A DNA stretch of 64,000 nt from Euryarchaeota archaeon UBA462 (GTDB lineage Archaea; Thermoplasmatota; Poseidoniia; Poseidoniales; Thalassarchaeaceae): contig DAYD01000018.1 in the NCBI GenBank assembly GCA_002506755.1, positions 1-64,000 of the forward strand. Reading direction: 5' to 3'. Each line of letters starts with the position of its first letter. The first letter of the stretch is position 1. Shown here in pieces: positions 9,995-20,208 of the stretch. The notes under the pieces were generated by a model that was not told the origin of the DNA, did no database searches, and saw nothing but the letters and a program-made list of their open reading frames with translations. Position numbers and translations under genes: made by a program.

Positions 9995-12283
9995 ATGGGG
10001 AGCAAAGAACTGCGGGAAGACGCATTAAACTACCATTCTTCTAATCCACCAGGAAAGATAACAGTTGTTCCAACGAAGCCGCATGGCACTCAGAGGGAGC
10101 TTTCGCTTGCCTATTCCCCCGGGGTAGCCTACCCCTGCGAAGAGATAGGTGGAGACCCCGACCAAGCATACAATTACACTTCAAAGGGGAATCTTGTCGC
10201 CGTGGTTAGTAATGGAACTGCTGTTCTGGGACTTGGGGACATTGGGGCATTAGCCAGCAAGCCGGTGATGGAAGGCAAAGGTCTTCTGTTCAAGGCGTTC
10301 GCTGATATTGATGTCTTCGATATCGAAGTAGATAGGAAGGATGTCGACCAATTTGTTGAGGCCGTAAAGGCAATTTCACCCACATTTGGAGGAATTAATC
10401 TGGAGGATATTAGTTCTCCTGAGTGTTTCGAGATCGAGAGGAGATTGGTGGAAGAATTGGACATACCGGTTATGCATGATGACCAGCACGGCACTGCAAT
10501 AATCTCTGGTGCCGCGCTGATTAACGGACTAGAAGTTGTAAACAAGGATATACAGGAAGTACGCGTAGCAGTTCTTGGTGCTGGAGCGTCGGCTATCTCA
10601 TGTGCAAAACACTATCTGAGTCTCGGAGTCAGTAGAGAAAATCTGACTATGGTTGACTCAAAGGGAATAGTCACAAAGGCAAGAGAACAGGCAGGTGAGC
10701 TTAACGAGTACAAAGCATATTTTGCGAGGGATATCGAGGAAGGTGGTATAGGAGACGCAATGAAGGGTGCGGATGTTTTCCTAGGCCTATCAAAAGGAGG
10801 ATTGGTGACCCCAGAAATGGTAAAAGGTATGTCAGAAAACCCACTAATTTTCGCACTTGCAAATCCGGATCCTGAGATAACGCCTGAAGATGTATATGCG
10901 ATCAGGGATGATGCAATTGTTGCAACGGGGAGGTCCGACTATCCGAATCAGATCAACAACGTTCTTGGCTTTCCTTACATATTCAGAGGGGCCCTTGATG
11001 TTAGAGCCACAGAAATAACTGAGGGCATGAAAATGGCAGCAACCAAAGCTTTGGCGAGTTTGGCAAGACAACCTGTTCCCGACGATGTGATTTCTGCCTA
11101 TGATGGAGAACAGATGTCATTTGGTCGGGACTATCTGATTCCGAAGCCATTTGATGCAAGGGTGCTTATTTGGGAAGCTAGCGCAGTCGCCGAAGCTGCC
11201 GTGGAGGAGGGGGTTTCACGACTCTCGCGAGAAGATTTCGACGCTGACAAATATCGTGAGGAATTGGAATCTAGGCTCGGACTGACCAGGTCGATAATGA
11301 GGACAGTCATCAATCAGGCAAAGCGAGAGCGAAAAAAGATCGTGTTTTGTGAGGGGGAGGACCCGACTATCATAAAAGCTGCATCCCAATGCATTTCTGA
11401 GGGTATTTGCAAGCCAATTCTTCTTGGTCAGGAAAAGAGGATTGAAGCAGTCAAAGAGGAACTAGGTCTTGATTTCAATTGTGAAACTATCGATGTCAGA
11501 TATGATCCTAGAAGAAGAGAAGACTATGCTGATGAAATGCACATGTTGCGAGGCAGAAGAGGGCTGACGAAGGAAGATGCCGTCAGGCAATTGAAATCAG
11601 CAACTTACTTTGCTCCAATGATGGTTAGGATGGGAGACGCCGACGGTTATCTAGGAGGAGTTTCCCACCAATATCCCGATATTGTGAAACCATGTCTGCA
11701 AGTTATAGGGCCTAAGCCTGACTCTCACAGGATTGTTGGCATGTACATGATGACTGTAAACGGGCAGCTGATGTTCATCGGAGATGCTACCATAAACATC
11801 TATCCAGATGCCAGAACTTTGGCAGAGATAGCAATCCAGACGGCCAAGGTAGCAAAGAGATTTGGAGTCAAGCCAAAAGTCGCGATGCTATCTTTCTCCA
11901 ACTTCGGAACTTCTTCCGAAATGAGAACAGACAGGATAGAAGAGGCTATCCAGATGGTTCGGGAGATGGATCCTGATTTGGTAATTGACGGCCCTATGCA
12001 AGCGGACACTGCTCTTGTTTTAGAAATACAGGAGGATTACCCGTTTATGTCTTTCAATGGACCCGCAAATGTTCTAATTTGTCCTAATTTAGCTTCTGCT
12101 AACATTGCCTACAAACTACTGCAAAGGGTAGCTGGGGCGGAGATGACTGGGCCGATACTAGAAGGTCTCTCCAGACCTGCCCACGTTCTTCAGCGTAGGG
12201 ACAGTGTAAGAGATGTGGTTCACATGGCTGCTATTTGCGCAGTGGACGCCCAAAGAGCATCAAGAGAGAGGTTAATCGATTAG
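9995..12283 (+). CDS. maeB: NADP-dependent malic enzyme, MaeB type (malic enzyme-phosphotransacetylase fusion)
   Basis: The enzyme converts malate to pyruvate and CO2 while reducing NADP. This 762-residue protein has the full MaeB layout. Residues 1 to about 180 are the malic enzyme N-terminal domain ([14 protein letters not shown] near 28-41, MHDDQHGTA near 160). Residues about 185-410 are the Rossmann domain ([20 protein letters not shown]). Residues about 440-762 are a phosphate acetyltransferase-like domain ([17 protein letters not shown], and SNFGTSS near 632), which in the bacterial enzyme is catalytically inactive and senses acetyl-CoA. The length matches bacterial MaeB (about 760 residues). 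It converges on pckA with a 12-bp tail overlap, so two enzymes that draw on C4 acids sit side by side. A bacterial origin is likely, because archaeal malic enzymes are usually the short form. Confidence 0.95.
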   Translation: MGSKELREDALNYHSSNPPGKITVVPTKPHGTQRELSLAYSPGVAYPCEEIGGDPDQAYNYTSKGNLVAVVSNGTAVLGLGDIGALASKPVMEGKGLLFKAFADIDVFDIEVDRKDVDQFVEAVKAISPTFGGINLEDISSPECFEIERRLVEELDIPVMHDDQHGTAIISGAALINGLEVVNKDIQEVRVAVLGAGASAISCAKHYLSLGVSRENLTMVDSKGIVTKAREQAGELNEYKAYFARDIEEGGIGDAMKGADVFLGLSKGGLVTPEMVKGMSENPLIFALANPDPEITPEDVYAIRDDAIVATGRSDYPNQINNVLGFPYIFRGALDVRATEITEGMKMAATKALASLARQPVPDDVISAYDGEQMSFGRDYLIPKPFDARVLIWEASAVAEAAVEEGVSRLSREDFDADKYREELESRLGLTRSIMRTVINQAKRERKKIVFCEGEDPTIIKAASQCISEGICKPILLGQEKRIEAVKEELGLDFNCETIDVRYDPRRREDYADEMHMLRGRRGLTKEDAVRQLKSATYFAPMMVRMGDADGYLGGVSHQYPDIVKPCLQVIGPKPDSHRIVGMYMMTVNGQLMFIGDATINIYPDARTLAEIAIQTAKVAKRFGVKPKVAMLSFSNFGTSSEMRTDRIEEAIQMVREMDPDLVIDGPMQADTALVLEIQEDYPFMSFNGPANVLICPNLASANIAYKLLQRVAGAEMTGPILEGLSRPAHVLQRRDSVRDVVHMAAICAVDAQRASRERLID

Positions 12284-13876
12284 CAATTGTTTGGGTCCAG
12301 CATTCCTTACTTTCTCTGAACACCCCGAAGCATATTGCTCAAAATTTTCAATAAACATCTGAGCAAGAAGGTTTGCTACGTTGTCAAACTTCTTCTTATC
12401 TTCCCAGGTTTCTCTAGGCTGAAGTATTTCCTCGGGGACTCCATCGCAGGTCGTGGGTATCTCGAAACCGAACCTCTCATCTTTTACGAAAACCACATCT
12501 TCCAAATCTCCGTTTAGAGCTGAATTAAGTAAATTCCTTGTCCACTTGATTTTTATTCTGCTGCTGGCGTCAGCTCCGCCAGCTATCCAGCCAGTGTTGA
12601 TCAACCAGCACTTTGCTTGATTTTTCCTAATCTTCTCTGAAAGTAGATCTGCATATACACTGGGATGTCTGGGCATGAAAGGGGCCCCAAAACAAGTGGA
12701 AAAGGTCGCTTGTGGTTCTGTGACGCCCATCTCTGTCCCAGCAACCTTTGCAGTGTATCCCGACATGAAGTGGTAGGCGGCCTGCTCTGGACTCAGTCTT
12801 GAAAGGGGAGGTAAAACACCAAATGCATCGCAGGTAAGGAAAACCACGTTTTTCGGGTTCCCTGCCATCGAATCCATAGTGCGATTCTCAATGTATTCAA
12901 TTGGATACGAACCTCTCGTGTTCTGTGTAAGTGAGCCGTTGTCAAAATCAGGCGTGCCATCTGCGTTCAATACAACATTTTCCAGTATTGACCCTGGCAT
13001 CTTGGTTGTGGCATATATGGCAGGTTCGTCTTCCTCTGAAAGGCGAATAAGCTTCGCATAGCACCCACCTTCGAAATTGAATACTCCTTCGTCAGACCAT
13101 CCATGTTCATCATCGCCAACCAGCGCTCGGTTTGGATCTGCAGAGAGTGTTGTCTTGCCCGTTCCTGAGAGTCCAAAGAATAATGCTGATTTTTCACCAT
13201 CGGTGTTAGCTGAGCAGTGCATTGGAAGTAGGCCTTTGGATGGGAGTATGTGGTTCATTATGGTAAATATCGCCTTCTTTATTTCCCCCGCATAGTGAGT
13301 GCCCCCGATGATCACTAGTCCTCGGTCGAGTGCAATTATTACGAAGACATCCGAGTTGACACCGTCACTCATGCTTGAAGTCAATTCCGGTGCATGCAAT
13401 ATTGTAAATTCTGGAACATGAGTCTTGATTTCTTCTTTGGAAGCTCTAACGAACATGTTGTGCATGAATGAGGCGTGCCATGCCTTCTCTGTAACCAATC
13501 TTACAGGCATTCTGTATCTCGGATCAGCCCCACAGAATGCATCCTTGATGAACAAGTTTTCCGCCTTATTGAGGTGGTTCTGGGTCTTCAAAAGTAGTCT
13601 CTTGAAAACTGCTGGTGCGGTTGGCCTATTCACCTCTCCCCACCAGACTTCTTCTGCCATGCCGTCTTCATCTACAATGAATCTGTCATTGGGTGACCTG
13701 CCTGTTCTCTCACCCGTTACGGCTAGTAGAACTCCTTGTGAAGTCAGTCTTGACTCTCCAAGTTCAACCGAAATTGAGTGCAAATCCTCCCAGTCTAAGT
13801 TCCAGTGAACCGTTCCACTGGGAGTTATTCCATGGCTGGACAACGGGACTGCCGTTTCATGAGAGGAGCTTTGCAT
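12272..13876 (-). CDS. pckA: Phosphoenolpyruvate carboxykinase (ATP)
   Basis: The protein catalyses oxaloacetate + ATP to PEP + CO2 + ADP, the first committed gluconeogenic step. The 534-residue length is standard for the ATP-dependent family. The phosphate loop GLSGTGKTTLSA lies near residues 233-244 and the metal/substrate region near 252-262 (LVGDDEHGWSD). Also visible are the N-terminal substrate arginine region (TGERTGRSPNDRFI, about 54-67) and NTGWIAGG near 434. The ATP-type enzyme is bacterial or eukaryotic in character, whereas many archaea use GTP-type PEPCK, so lateral acquisition is plausible. The stop overlaps the stop of maeB. The upstream region (13877-14019) is divergent to the 1244-residue membrane protein. 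Confidence 0.96.
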   Translation of the reverse strand: MQSSSHETAVPLSSHGITPSGTVHWNLDWEDLHSISVELGESRLTSQGVLLAVTGERTGRSPNDRFIVDEDGMAEEVWWGEVNRPTAPAVFKRLLLKTQNHLNKAENLFIKDAFCGADPRYRMPVRLVTEKAWHASFMHNMFVRASKEEIKTHVPEFTILHAPELTSSMSDGVNSDVFVIIALDRGLVIIGGTHYAGEIKKAIFTIMNHILPSKGLLPMHCSANTDGEKSALFFGLSGTGKTTLSADPNRALVGDDEHGWSDEGVFNFEGGCYAKLIRLSEEDEPAIYATTKMPGSILENVVLNADGTPDFDNGSLTQNTRGSYPIEYIENRTMDSMAGNPKNVVFLTCDAFGVLPPLSRLSPEQAAYHFMSGYTAKVAGTEMGVTEPQATFSTCFGAPFMPRHPSVYADLLSEKIRKNQAKCWLINTGWIAGGADASSRIKIKWTRNLLNSALNGDLEDVVFVKDERFGFEIPTTCDGVPEEILQPRETWEDKKKFDNVANLLAQMFIENFEQYASGCSEKVRNAGPKQLLID

Positions 13877-14019
13877 CCCTTAGTCTCCCCTGACCTAGGA
13901 GAGGGGGGTTTGGGCTTCAAGCATTACGGCTGGGAGTTTGGAACGAATATTCTCATTTATGCGTAAATCTAGGCATCTAAGGGATGTAATTATGCAATGC
14001 TGGCCTCGTTGAAGGATCA

Positions 14020-17000
14020 ATGTCTGCCGATGAGCCAGATGACAAGTTCATCCGGGAACGGAAATTCAGACGGTCATTTGACATTTCAATCGACGAATTC
14101 AAGCGAAGCGAGTCGGGGGGTGAAGGTGCAGATGTTCCAGAGGATGAAGCCATTGGGGATATTTTCGATCCATTCTCCACGGAGAATTCAGATTCGCCGG
14201 GAGTAATGAATCCCGATGGATCAGTAGATTACGCTTCTGAAAATGATCTGATTACCCAATTCTCAACTGACGGAGACAGGGGGATTAACTGGATCCTGAT
14301 GGTGACCATGATTGTCCTGTACAGTGCAATAAGCATTCAGGTTGGTAGGACCTTTGGACCTTTATCTGGTACTCTGGTACTTTCTCTACTCGCTATCGTT
14401 GGCTTTGGCCTGGGGGAGGTTTGGGTTCCAAAGGAAAGAATGAGATTACTAGGGATAACATGGATAATAATTTCAATGAAAATTCTGTACGGATTGGCGA
14501 TTGAGCTCAGACATTGGGGGATAATCGAAGAAGACGTTTATCTTGGGCTGGTTCTGCTATTATTGGTTGTAGTGAATATTTTCGTTGCTTACAGACATGA
14601 CCACGATGCCATAGCAGCACAGTCCACCCTCGTTCTTCTAGCCATAGGATCTACTGCGGGAACTGAATTCGGCGAGGAGGGAGTGGCAATTATGATTCTA
14701 ATTGCCACCATTCTTCTTCACGGGATCGCGATCAACAGAAATTCAGGTAATCTAGCCTCTCTCGGGATAGCTGCGTCAAACCTGTGGATAGGCATGCATG
14801 CAGCAACTTCTGGCTTTGAGTTGGGCCAATTGAGAATTTTGCCATTGGATACTCCATTGCTTCTTTTCCTACTTTTGATGGCAGTTTCTGCTATGAATGC
14901 CGTGATGGCCGCCAGATTTGCAAAGGAGGAGAACTGGTTCTCTAAGGGTTTCAAGACTCTCGGGCTTGGGAAGCCTGGCCTGTGGGGGGTTTCTATCTCT
15001 CTAGGAATGATTGGAGCCTTCCTCGTGGTTGCTTCGTATAGAGAGGACCTAGGGTATGCTCTGGGGATAGTGACCTTCCTTAGTGGGTCTTTTGGAGGGT
15101 CATATCTAGTAGTGAGGGGAGTCGAGAAATTCAGAGTTGCTATCCCACTTATTTCCTCTGGATTTATTCTAACCATGTTGTTACTTTTGATTGGTTCAGA
15201 GGAGCAGATTTTTAGATTTTCATCTTTTGAGATTTTCACTATCCTTGGTGCCTCATCCACTGGATTCGTAATTCTGAGAGATCAAGAAAGCGTTTCTGAC
15301 AGGGTGCTCTGGCTGGGATCTGTAGTTGTTCTAGCTATTCTGGTTCTATTGGTTCCGGATAGCTCTTCAGGAGGAGATGGGGGCATGGTTCTTCTTGGTG
15401 CTCTATCAATTCTTCATGTCGGTACTGCCGTTCTAGCCATCAAGAGGAATTCCCCTGCATTATCGGGAGTGACTGTTCTTTTGCCATGGAGTTGGCTGTT
15501 AGTAGAGGGATTTTTAGAAGAGGGTTTCAGGACTGTGATGCTCGCAAATGAGATTTCTGAATGGGAAGGTTTTGTGGAGTTGTCTCCGGGACCCTTGGCG
15601 GCATATCTCGGTATATCCTCTGTTTTGCTTCTGCTGGTGAACGTCAGAATGGGCAGTGAAGGAGTAAATCTTGCTTCTAGATTCATGGGGGTAAGTGAAA
15701 TCTCTGCCTCGTTAAGAGACTCGGGTATTCTCAACCTATGGAGCATAGGACTATGGCTCCCTATGATAACTGTCCTTTTTTTAGGACAATTTGGTGATTT
15801 TACCACAGTCTCGATAGTGACAATATTCAGTATTTTAGTGGCCGTTCATGTTTTGGGGGAGTTGATGGGTCAAAGAAACAGCAGAGTCGACGTGATGATT
15901 AGTATCATTGCGATAACCAGCTTGGCGATTCAGTGGAGGCATGGCCTTGATGAGATCATGTTATTGTTGCTATGTGTATCTTTGAGCTTCATTCTTTTCT
16001 TTGGCGAGGATGACCATTTTGGTCTCGGCCTGACGGTAATGTCGGCCCCTATGCTAATCTCACTTTCTGGAGTTGAGCCTAGTAACGTGCTGGACACTCC
16101 TACATGGTTTTCTAATTGGTCAAACGGGCAGTCAATTCCAAGTGTTGAGATTGTTGCAGTAATTTGTTCGACTGCAATGCTGTTTGTTTACCTCCCCAGG
16201 GCAGAAAAAATGGATAATATGCTTAAGCCTGCAGCCGCAGCCCTAATTTTGCTTGTAGTTACCAACATAATGACTATTGATTCAGGTAGCATAATAGCAA
16301 GGGGATCCTCAGTCTCCATGTTCGTACTTTCTTCATTCTGGCTTATTTCGAGAGGAGAAATAAGATCTGAACTTAGAACTGCCGCCCTAAGAGATTCGAT
16401 AGTTGCCTCGACCAGAAAATTCGATAATGATGAGAGCATCACTGGATATGAGTCAAACCCATCTAGCATGAGCACATACAACCCGAGAATTGCTGAGATG
16501 GCCGAAAAGAGGAAATCCAGTAGAGAAAAAACTGAAGCTGATGATATTTCAGAACTTCTTACTTCTGATCTTAGCCATAACCCGCTGGTAGGATTATTTG
16601 TGATTCTGATAGCATTGTCAGTGGCAGTAATCTTCTCTGCAATTGGAGAAGGGGGGCTGATGCTAATTCCTACTGGGGCCTTTGCGTGCGTTGTCGTTGT
16701 GATGATAAGGAATCGGACTAGGGGTTTAGAGCTAAGCTTGCCACATTTCTTAGGAATGGAAATGCCAATAGCTGTCTCGATATCTGGGATTTCCCTCGCC
16801 TTAGCGGTGGGACACATTATCCCAGTTAATAGCAGCCCCGATGAGCTATTGGACTTGGCAGTGGCGTCAGTGTTGATTCTCGTTCTCGTAATAATTTCCT
16901 TGATTCACCAGAAGAATCTCTTGGATAGAATTGAGATCGCGATAGATTGGTTCGTATTTCCAATCTTAAGCGCTCGTCTAATGGCATCGATTGTTCTGGG

Positions 17001-17754
17001 GGGTATTTCATTTCCATTTACAGTTGATCCTTTTAATGGAGACCTGATTTCTTTCACGATTCCGTGGGTCTTGCTGGAATCACTGCTTGTTCTGTGTGTT
17101 TTACTGCAGTATTGGGTCTACGAAAAGAAAGAAGGTTTAGGAGGTAAGGTAATTGGAGGGTATGGAATTGGCATTAGGGCTATTGCTGTAGTTTTCCTTT
17201 CATTTGGTCCAGCTGGACTGCTTGCCTCAGCCGGTGCAGCACTGAGGAGCTTGTCATCATCCCAACCCATTGGGCTGGGTATTTCCCTACAAAGTGGAGT
17301 TTTGGCAGTCTTAGCACTGACAGCATGGAATAGCAGTCTATATGCTATTTTTGGGGAGTTTATTCTTGTTTTGGGATTGATGATGATTATTGCATGCGCA
17401 ATTACTGTTCCGCTAGAGCTAGAAAACTGGACCATGGTGTTGGCTACCGATGGTCATATCCTCTCAATAGTCGGAGCCCTATATCTTGGGATGATTGGTG
17501 GATTGAATTTACCTATGATTCTAATTTTCATGTCCACGGTTGTTTGGGTAGTTGGTATCCTCCAACTAAGGAGATCGTTGCGCATATGGGGCTTAGCTGA
17601 CCTTATTGCAGCTATACTTTGCTGCTTGGTTTTTGCCTCTAATGAAATAATTCAGTCGGACAAGCTATTTCTTGGAATGATCATCCTTGCGGCAGAACTA
17701 GGCATAGTAGCTTGGCTGAGCTTAGAAAACCAAGAGGATCTGTCCAAGGACTAG
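14020..17754 (+). CDS. Very large polytopic membrane protein (1244 residues), function unknown
   Basis: An acidic soluble N-terminus (residues 1-88: DEPDDKF, DISIDEFKRSESGGEG, DIFDPFSTENSD) is followed by more than 25 hydrophobic segments, starting at about residue 90 (WILMVTMIVLYSAIS). The membrane part is split by one charged loop at about 774-848 (RGEIRSELRTAALRD, AEMAEKRKSSREKTEADD), giving two blocks of about 680 and 395 residues. There is no Walker motif, no conserved transport signature I can recognise and no repeated sequence unit. Overall it resembles polytopic proteins of the DUF2339 kind, but I see no sequence proof of that. The next gene starts 7 bp after the stop, so the two are probably translated from one mRNA. 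The ATG at 14020 is preceded by GAAGGATCA. Confidence 0.8.
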   Translation: MSADEPDDKFIRERKFRRSFDISIDEFKRSESGGEGADVPEDEAIGDIFDPFSTENSDSPGVMNPDGSVDYASENDLITQFSTDGDRGINWILMVTMIVLYSAISIQVGRTFGPLSGTLVLSLLAIVGFGLGEVWVPKERMRLLGITWIIISMKILYGLAIELRHWGIIEEDVYLGLVLLLLVVVNIFVAYRHDHDAIAAQSTLVLLAIGSTAGTEFGEEGVAIMILIATILLHGIAINRNSGNLASLGIAASNLWIGMHAATSGFELGQLRILPLDTPLLLFLLLMAVSAMNAVMAARFAKEENWFSKGFKTLGLGKPGLWGVSISLGMIGAFLVVASYREDLGYALGIVTFLSGSFGGSYLVVRGVEKFRVAIPLISSGFILTMLLLLIGSEEQIFRFSSFEIFTILGASSTGFVILRDQESVSDRVLWLGSVVVLAILVLLVPDSSSGGDGGMVLLGALSILHVGTAVLAIKRNSPALSGVTVLLPWSWLLVEGFLEEGFRTVMLANEISEWEGFVELSPGPLAAYLGISSVLLLLVNVRMGSEGVNLASRFMGVSEISASLRDSGILNLWSIGLWLPMITVLFLGQFGDFTTVSIVTIFSILVAVHVLGELMGQRNSRVDVMISIIAITSLAIQWRHGLDEIMLLLLCVSLSFILFFGEDDHFGLGLTVMSAPMLISLSGVEPSNVLDTPTWFSNWSNGQSIPSVEIVAVICSTAMLFVYLPRAEKMDNMLKPAAAALILLVVTNIMTIDSGSIIARGSSVSMFVLSSFWLISRGEIRSELRTAALRDSIVASTRKFDNDESITGYESNPSSMSTYNPRIAEMAEKRKSSREKTEADDISELLTSDLSHNPLVGLFVILIALSVAVIFSAIGEGGLMLIPTGAFACVVVVMIRNRTRGLELSLPHFLGMEMPIAVSISGISLALAVGHIIPVNSSPDELLDLAVASVLILVLVIISLIHQKNLLDRIEIAIDWFVFPILSARLMASIVLGGISFPFTVDPFNGDLISFTIPWVLLESLLVLCVLLQYWVYEKKEGLGGKVIGGYGIGIRAIAVVFLSFGPAGLLASAGAALRSLSSSQPIGLGISLQSGVLAVLALTAWNSSLYAIFGEFILVLGLMMIIACAITVPLELENWTMVLATDGHILSIVGALYLGMIGGLNLPMILIFMSTVVWVVGILQLRRSLRIWGLADLIAAILCCLVFASNEIIQSDKLFLGMIILAAELGIVAWLSLENQEDLSKD

Positions 17755-17761
17755 TCCTGAA

Positions 17762-18760
17762 GTGCCAACCTTGATGACGGACAGTCAATTCATACTGTTC
17801 ATGACGAGATCGTGGATATCGGATACACCCGACGAGGTGGAGCACCCACCCATCCCACTTGGACTTAACAGAATGGCGGTTCCAAGAGCTGCCCTTGTAC
17901 TATCCTTGTTCACAGGAGTCTCGATTATTTTCTCTTCTGTATGGATTGGAATTTCTGCATTAAGCTTTCTAGATGATATTGAAACATCATTCGGTTCTAC
18001 TGATGTGGAGTTGCTAAAAGAGGAGGGGAGGTGGTCATGGGAGGTGGGCTTCCTCCTTGATACGTGTTTACCCAGAGAAGACAACTGGGATATGCCAGAG
18101 TCTCTTTCTGATCAGAATTCTACTTTTCTGTATCCTGGGGAGCTAAGATGTGACTGGGAGCATCAAGGCCAAGGAGATCTGGCGAGTGTTTCAATTTTCA
18201 ACAGGGGCAATGAGTCTCTAAATCTGGTATTGGAAATCAGTGGTGGTGGTGTATTGTTTTCTGAGACTAACGAGCCTTACCATATCATCAATGATCTAGC
18301 CCCAGGTGAAAACGTCATCAAGGAATTAACTCTCATGGAAGTGGTTTCAGAGCGCCAAGTCAGCATATCTGCAACACACATCTCAGTTCTGGAAGCTCAA
18401 GTTAGGCTTGATTTGAACGTATACCAGGGAGTTGTGAACAAGGATGTCCACATCGAGGATGGGGAGCCGTTCGTTGTTGAGTACACACTATACGACGCGG
18501 ACTCCAATGATGAGCTGGATAGCGGTGATTGGGCCGACATTGCCGGAGATGGGTGCAATTGGTCGATATCTGGTTTTTGCTGGTCGGTCATTGGTCTGGA
18601 CATAGACAATGATAGGGGGCTAATTCCTGGCATCAGCACTGGAACCAGCCAGATTACCTTACTTCCACCTGATCTTGCTTACGGAAATAGCGATGGTCAT
18701 GAACTAGAAGAAACCTGGTTGAGATTCGAGTTGAGGCTAACAAGTGCCCCGGTGTCCTAG
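17762..18760 (+). CDS. Single-pass membrane protein with an extracytoplasmic domain
   Basis: The 332-residue frame starts at GTG 17762; an in-frame ATG at 17774 is an alternative start. After about 40 soluble residues there is one membrane helix (near 43-68, AALVLSLFTGVSIIFSSVWI). The remaining 265 residues are acidic, likely beta-rich and outside the cell. They contain Cys pairs (DTCLPRED, LRCDW, GDGCNWSISGFCW) that could form disulfides, and an Asp-rich segment YDADSNDELDSGDWADIAGDG that resembles a calcium loop. It lies 7 bp after the 1244-residue polytopic protein and is probably its partner subunit. I do not recognise the family. Confidence 0.7.
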   Translation: MPTLMTDSQFILFMTRSWISDTPDEVEHPPIPLGLNRMAVPRAALVLSLFTGVSIIFSSVWIGISALSFLDDIETSFGSTDVELLKEEGRWSWEVGFLLDTCLPREDNWDMPESLSDQNSTFLYPGELRCDWEHQGQGDLASVSIFNRGNESLNLVLEISGGGVLFSETNEPYHIINDLAPGENVIKELTLMEVVSERQVSISATHISVLEAQVRLDLNVYQGVVNKDVHIEDGEPFVVEYTLYDADSNDELDSGDWADIAGDGCNWSISGFCWSVIGLDIDNDRGLIPGISTGTSQITLLPPDLAYGNSDGHELEETWLRFELRLTSAPVS

Positions 18761-18806
18761 GGATTTTCGCGAAAGTGACTTGACTGAGTTCTGACGGGGT
18801 TGTCTC

Positions 18807-20108
18807 GTGTCTGGGGTAGAGCATGAGGCAATTGTCCCCTCGAACAAGATTGTCTCTAGCGTAAAAAAGAAGGTTGAACCGAAGGCTTCACGCAAAGGAG
18901 AGCCTTCATTCTTTATGACCGACGAAATGCGTAGATTATCCACTCCATGGTCAATTGCATCAATAAGAGCAAATCAGATTGATCTTAGAAGTCTACCCGC
19001 AGGTGTGATACTAGACGCAGCGTCGGGATCGGGTCTTCAGCTCATTGCGTTTTCTAGAGTCCTCAAACGACCTGCATTGGGAATTGAGCTTGATAGAGAC
19101 ATCGCAAGGTTTTGTGCCGCCAATATGAGTCTTAATTCCGATGGCGAGGTCCAGCGATCTTTGGATAGGGTACTGATTGGAGACGGTCGAGCTGCGGACT
19201 CGGCTATCTCCACTTTCTGGACTAGCCTAAGGGAGACTGGAACGAGAGCTCATCCTCCAATTGCAATGATTCATATCGATCCTGCAAGACCCCTTGATGC
19301 ACAGAACCACAGTATTGAGGAAATGAAGCCTGACATCAAATCAGTTCTGAAGGCTTGGAGCCCTCACCTACAAATTGGCCCTAAGGGGCCTGCTGTTTTG
19401 CTGGATTTGTCACCGAGATTAGATTCGGTTCAACGAGCAATGATTGACGGAGTCCTAGAAGCTACGTTTCCCGGAATTTCAAGAACATGGGAGTGGCTAA
19501 GTAGAGGAGGAGGAAGGATTGATAGGCTATCTGTTTGGGTTGGTTCTCTTTCTTCTGATAGTTCAAGAAGATGCATTAGGGTAGGTAGAAAACATATCAT
19601 GGCAATCATGGAGGGAGAGGGGTCTGCGACAAACTCGATTTCATTCAATAGCGCTCTCGAAGTTCCAACCGGAGCATATCTCACTATTGTTGACCCTGCA
19701 TTGATTGAAAGTGGCCTACAGGATTCATGGCACAATTCAGCTATTTCTGGTGGAACTGGCTCATCATGGGTAAGAATTGATGGAAGAAGACCTCTTCTAA
19801 TCCATACCGATGAGCTATCAAAGGAAGAAAACGTGCAGGGTTTTGTAGTCGCATCTGGTAAGATCGTTCAACATAGGCTCTCTCCTCCAGAATTGCATAC
19901 CATTGACCAAGTGGCATCTTCCATCGCGAAGAGAGGTATAGGAAAAATCACCCTTAGATGCAGTTTGGACCCTGAAATCCATCCAACACTGCAGAGAAGA
20001 ATTTCCAGAGAGCTGAAGGGGAGAGATGGAGGGAGTGGGTTCATGGTTGATATGGATGTAAAGAGACCATCAGGGGTGCGAAAGCTGTATATTGTTTGCA
20101 AAGAGTAG
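18807..20108 (+). CDS. Class I SAM-dependent methyltransferase with THUMP-like C-terminal domain
   Basis: The GTG at 18807 starts a 433-residue protein. It has a Rossmann methyltransferase core: motif I is VILDAASGSGLQLIAFSR (about 68-85), the acidic ribose-binding region is GIELDRD (about 92-98), and a motif IV-like HIDPARP lies near 156-162. The C-terminal half has a region (about 365-433, EVASSIAKRG to the end) that resembles the THUMP-like domain linked to RNA methyltransferases in bacteria and archaea. A base or RNA methyltransferase acting on tRNA or rRNA is therefore likely, but the target is unknown. It stands 100 bp upstream of the ribosomal protein operon. The usual NPPF/DPPY catalytic tetrapeptide is replaced by DPAR, so its chemistry could differ from N6-adenine methylation. 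Confidence 0.75.
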   Translation: MSGVEHEAIVPSNKIVSSVKKKVEPKASRKGEPSFFMTDEMRRLSTPWSIASIRANQIDLRSLPAGVILDAASGSGLQLIAFSRVLKRPALGIELDRDIARFCAANMSLNSDGEVQRSLDRVLIGDGRAADSAISTFWTSLRETGTRAHPPIAMIHIDPARPLDAQNHSIEEMKPDIKSVLKAWSPHLQIGPKGPAVLLDLSPRLDSVQRAMIDGVLEATFPGISRTWEWLSRGGGRIDRLSVWVGSLSSDSSRRCIRVGRKHIMAIMEGEGSATNSISFNSALEVPTGAYLTIVDPALIESGLQDSWHNSAISGGTGSSWVRIDGRRPLLIHTDELSKEENVQGFVVASGKIVQHRLSPPELHTIDQVASSIAKRGIGKITLRCSLDPEIHPTLQRRISRELKGRDGGSGFMVDMDVKRPSGVRKLYIVCKE

Positions 20109-20208
20109 GTCTTTGGCTCAATTATTTTCCCTCCAATCCATTCAAATAGGGACTGCATTTCGCCAAGGCGCCTGAAGGCCACCGAAAGGTGAACACGGGG
20201 GAACCGTA

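Noticed and set aside
12272..12283. Frameshift or gene decay at the maeB/pckA junction
   Set aside because: Both genes are of full length; they merely overlap by 12 bp at their stops.
14718..15260. Long minus-strand frames opposite the 1244-residue membrane protein
   Set aside because: They are antisense shadows of hydrophobic codons; the plus-strand frame shows continuous membrane helices and good coupling to the next gene.
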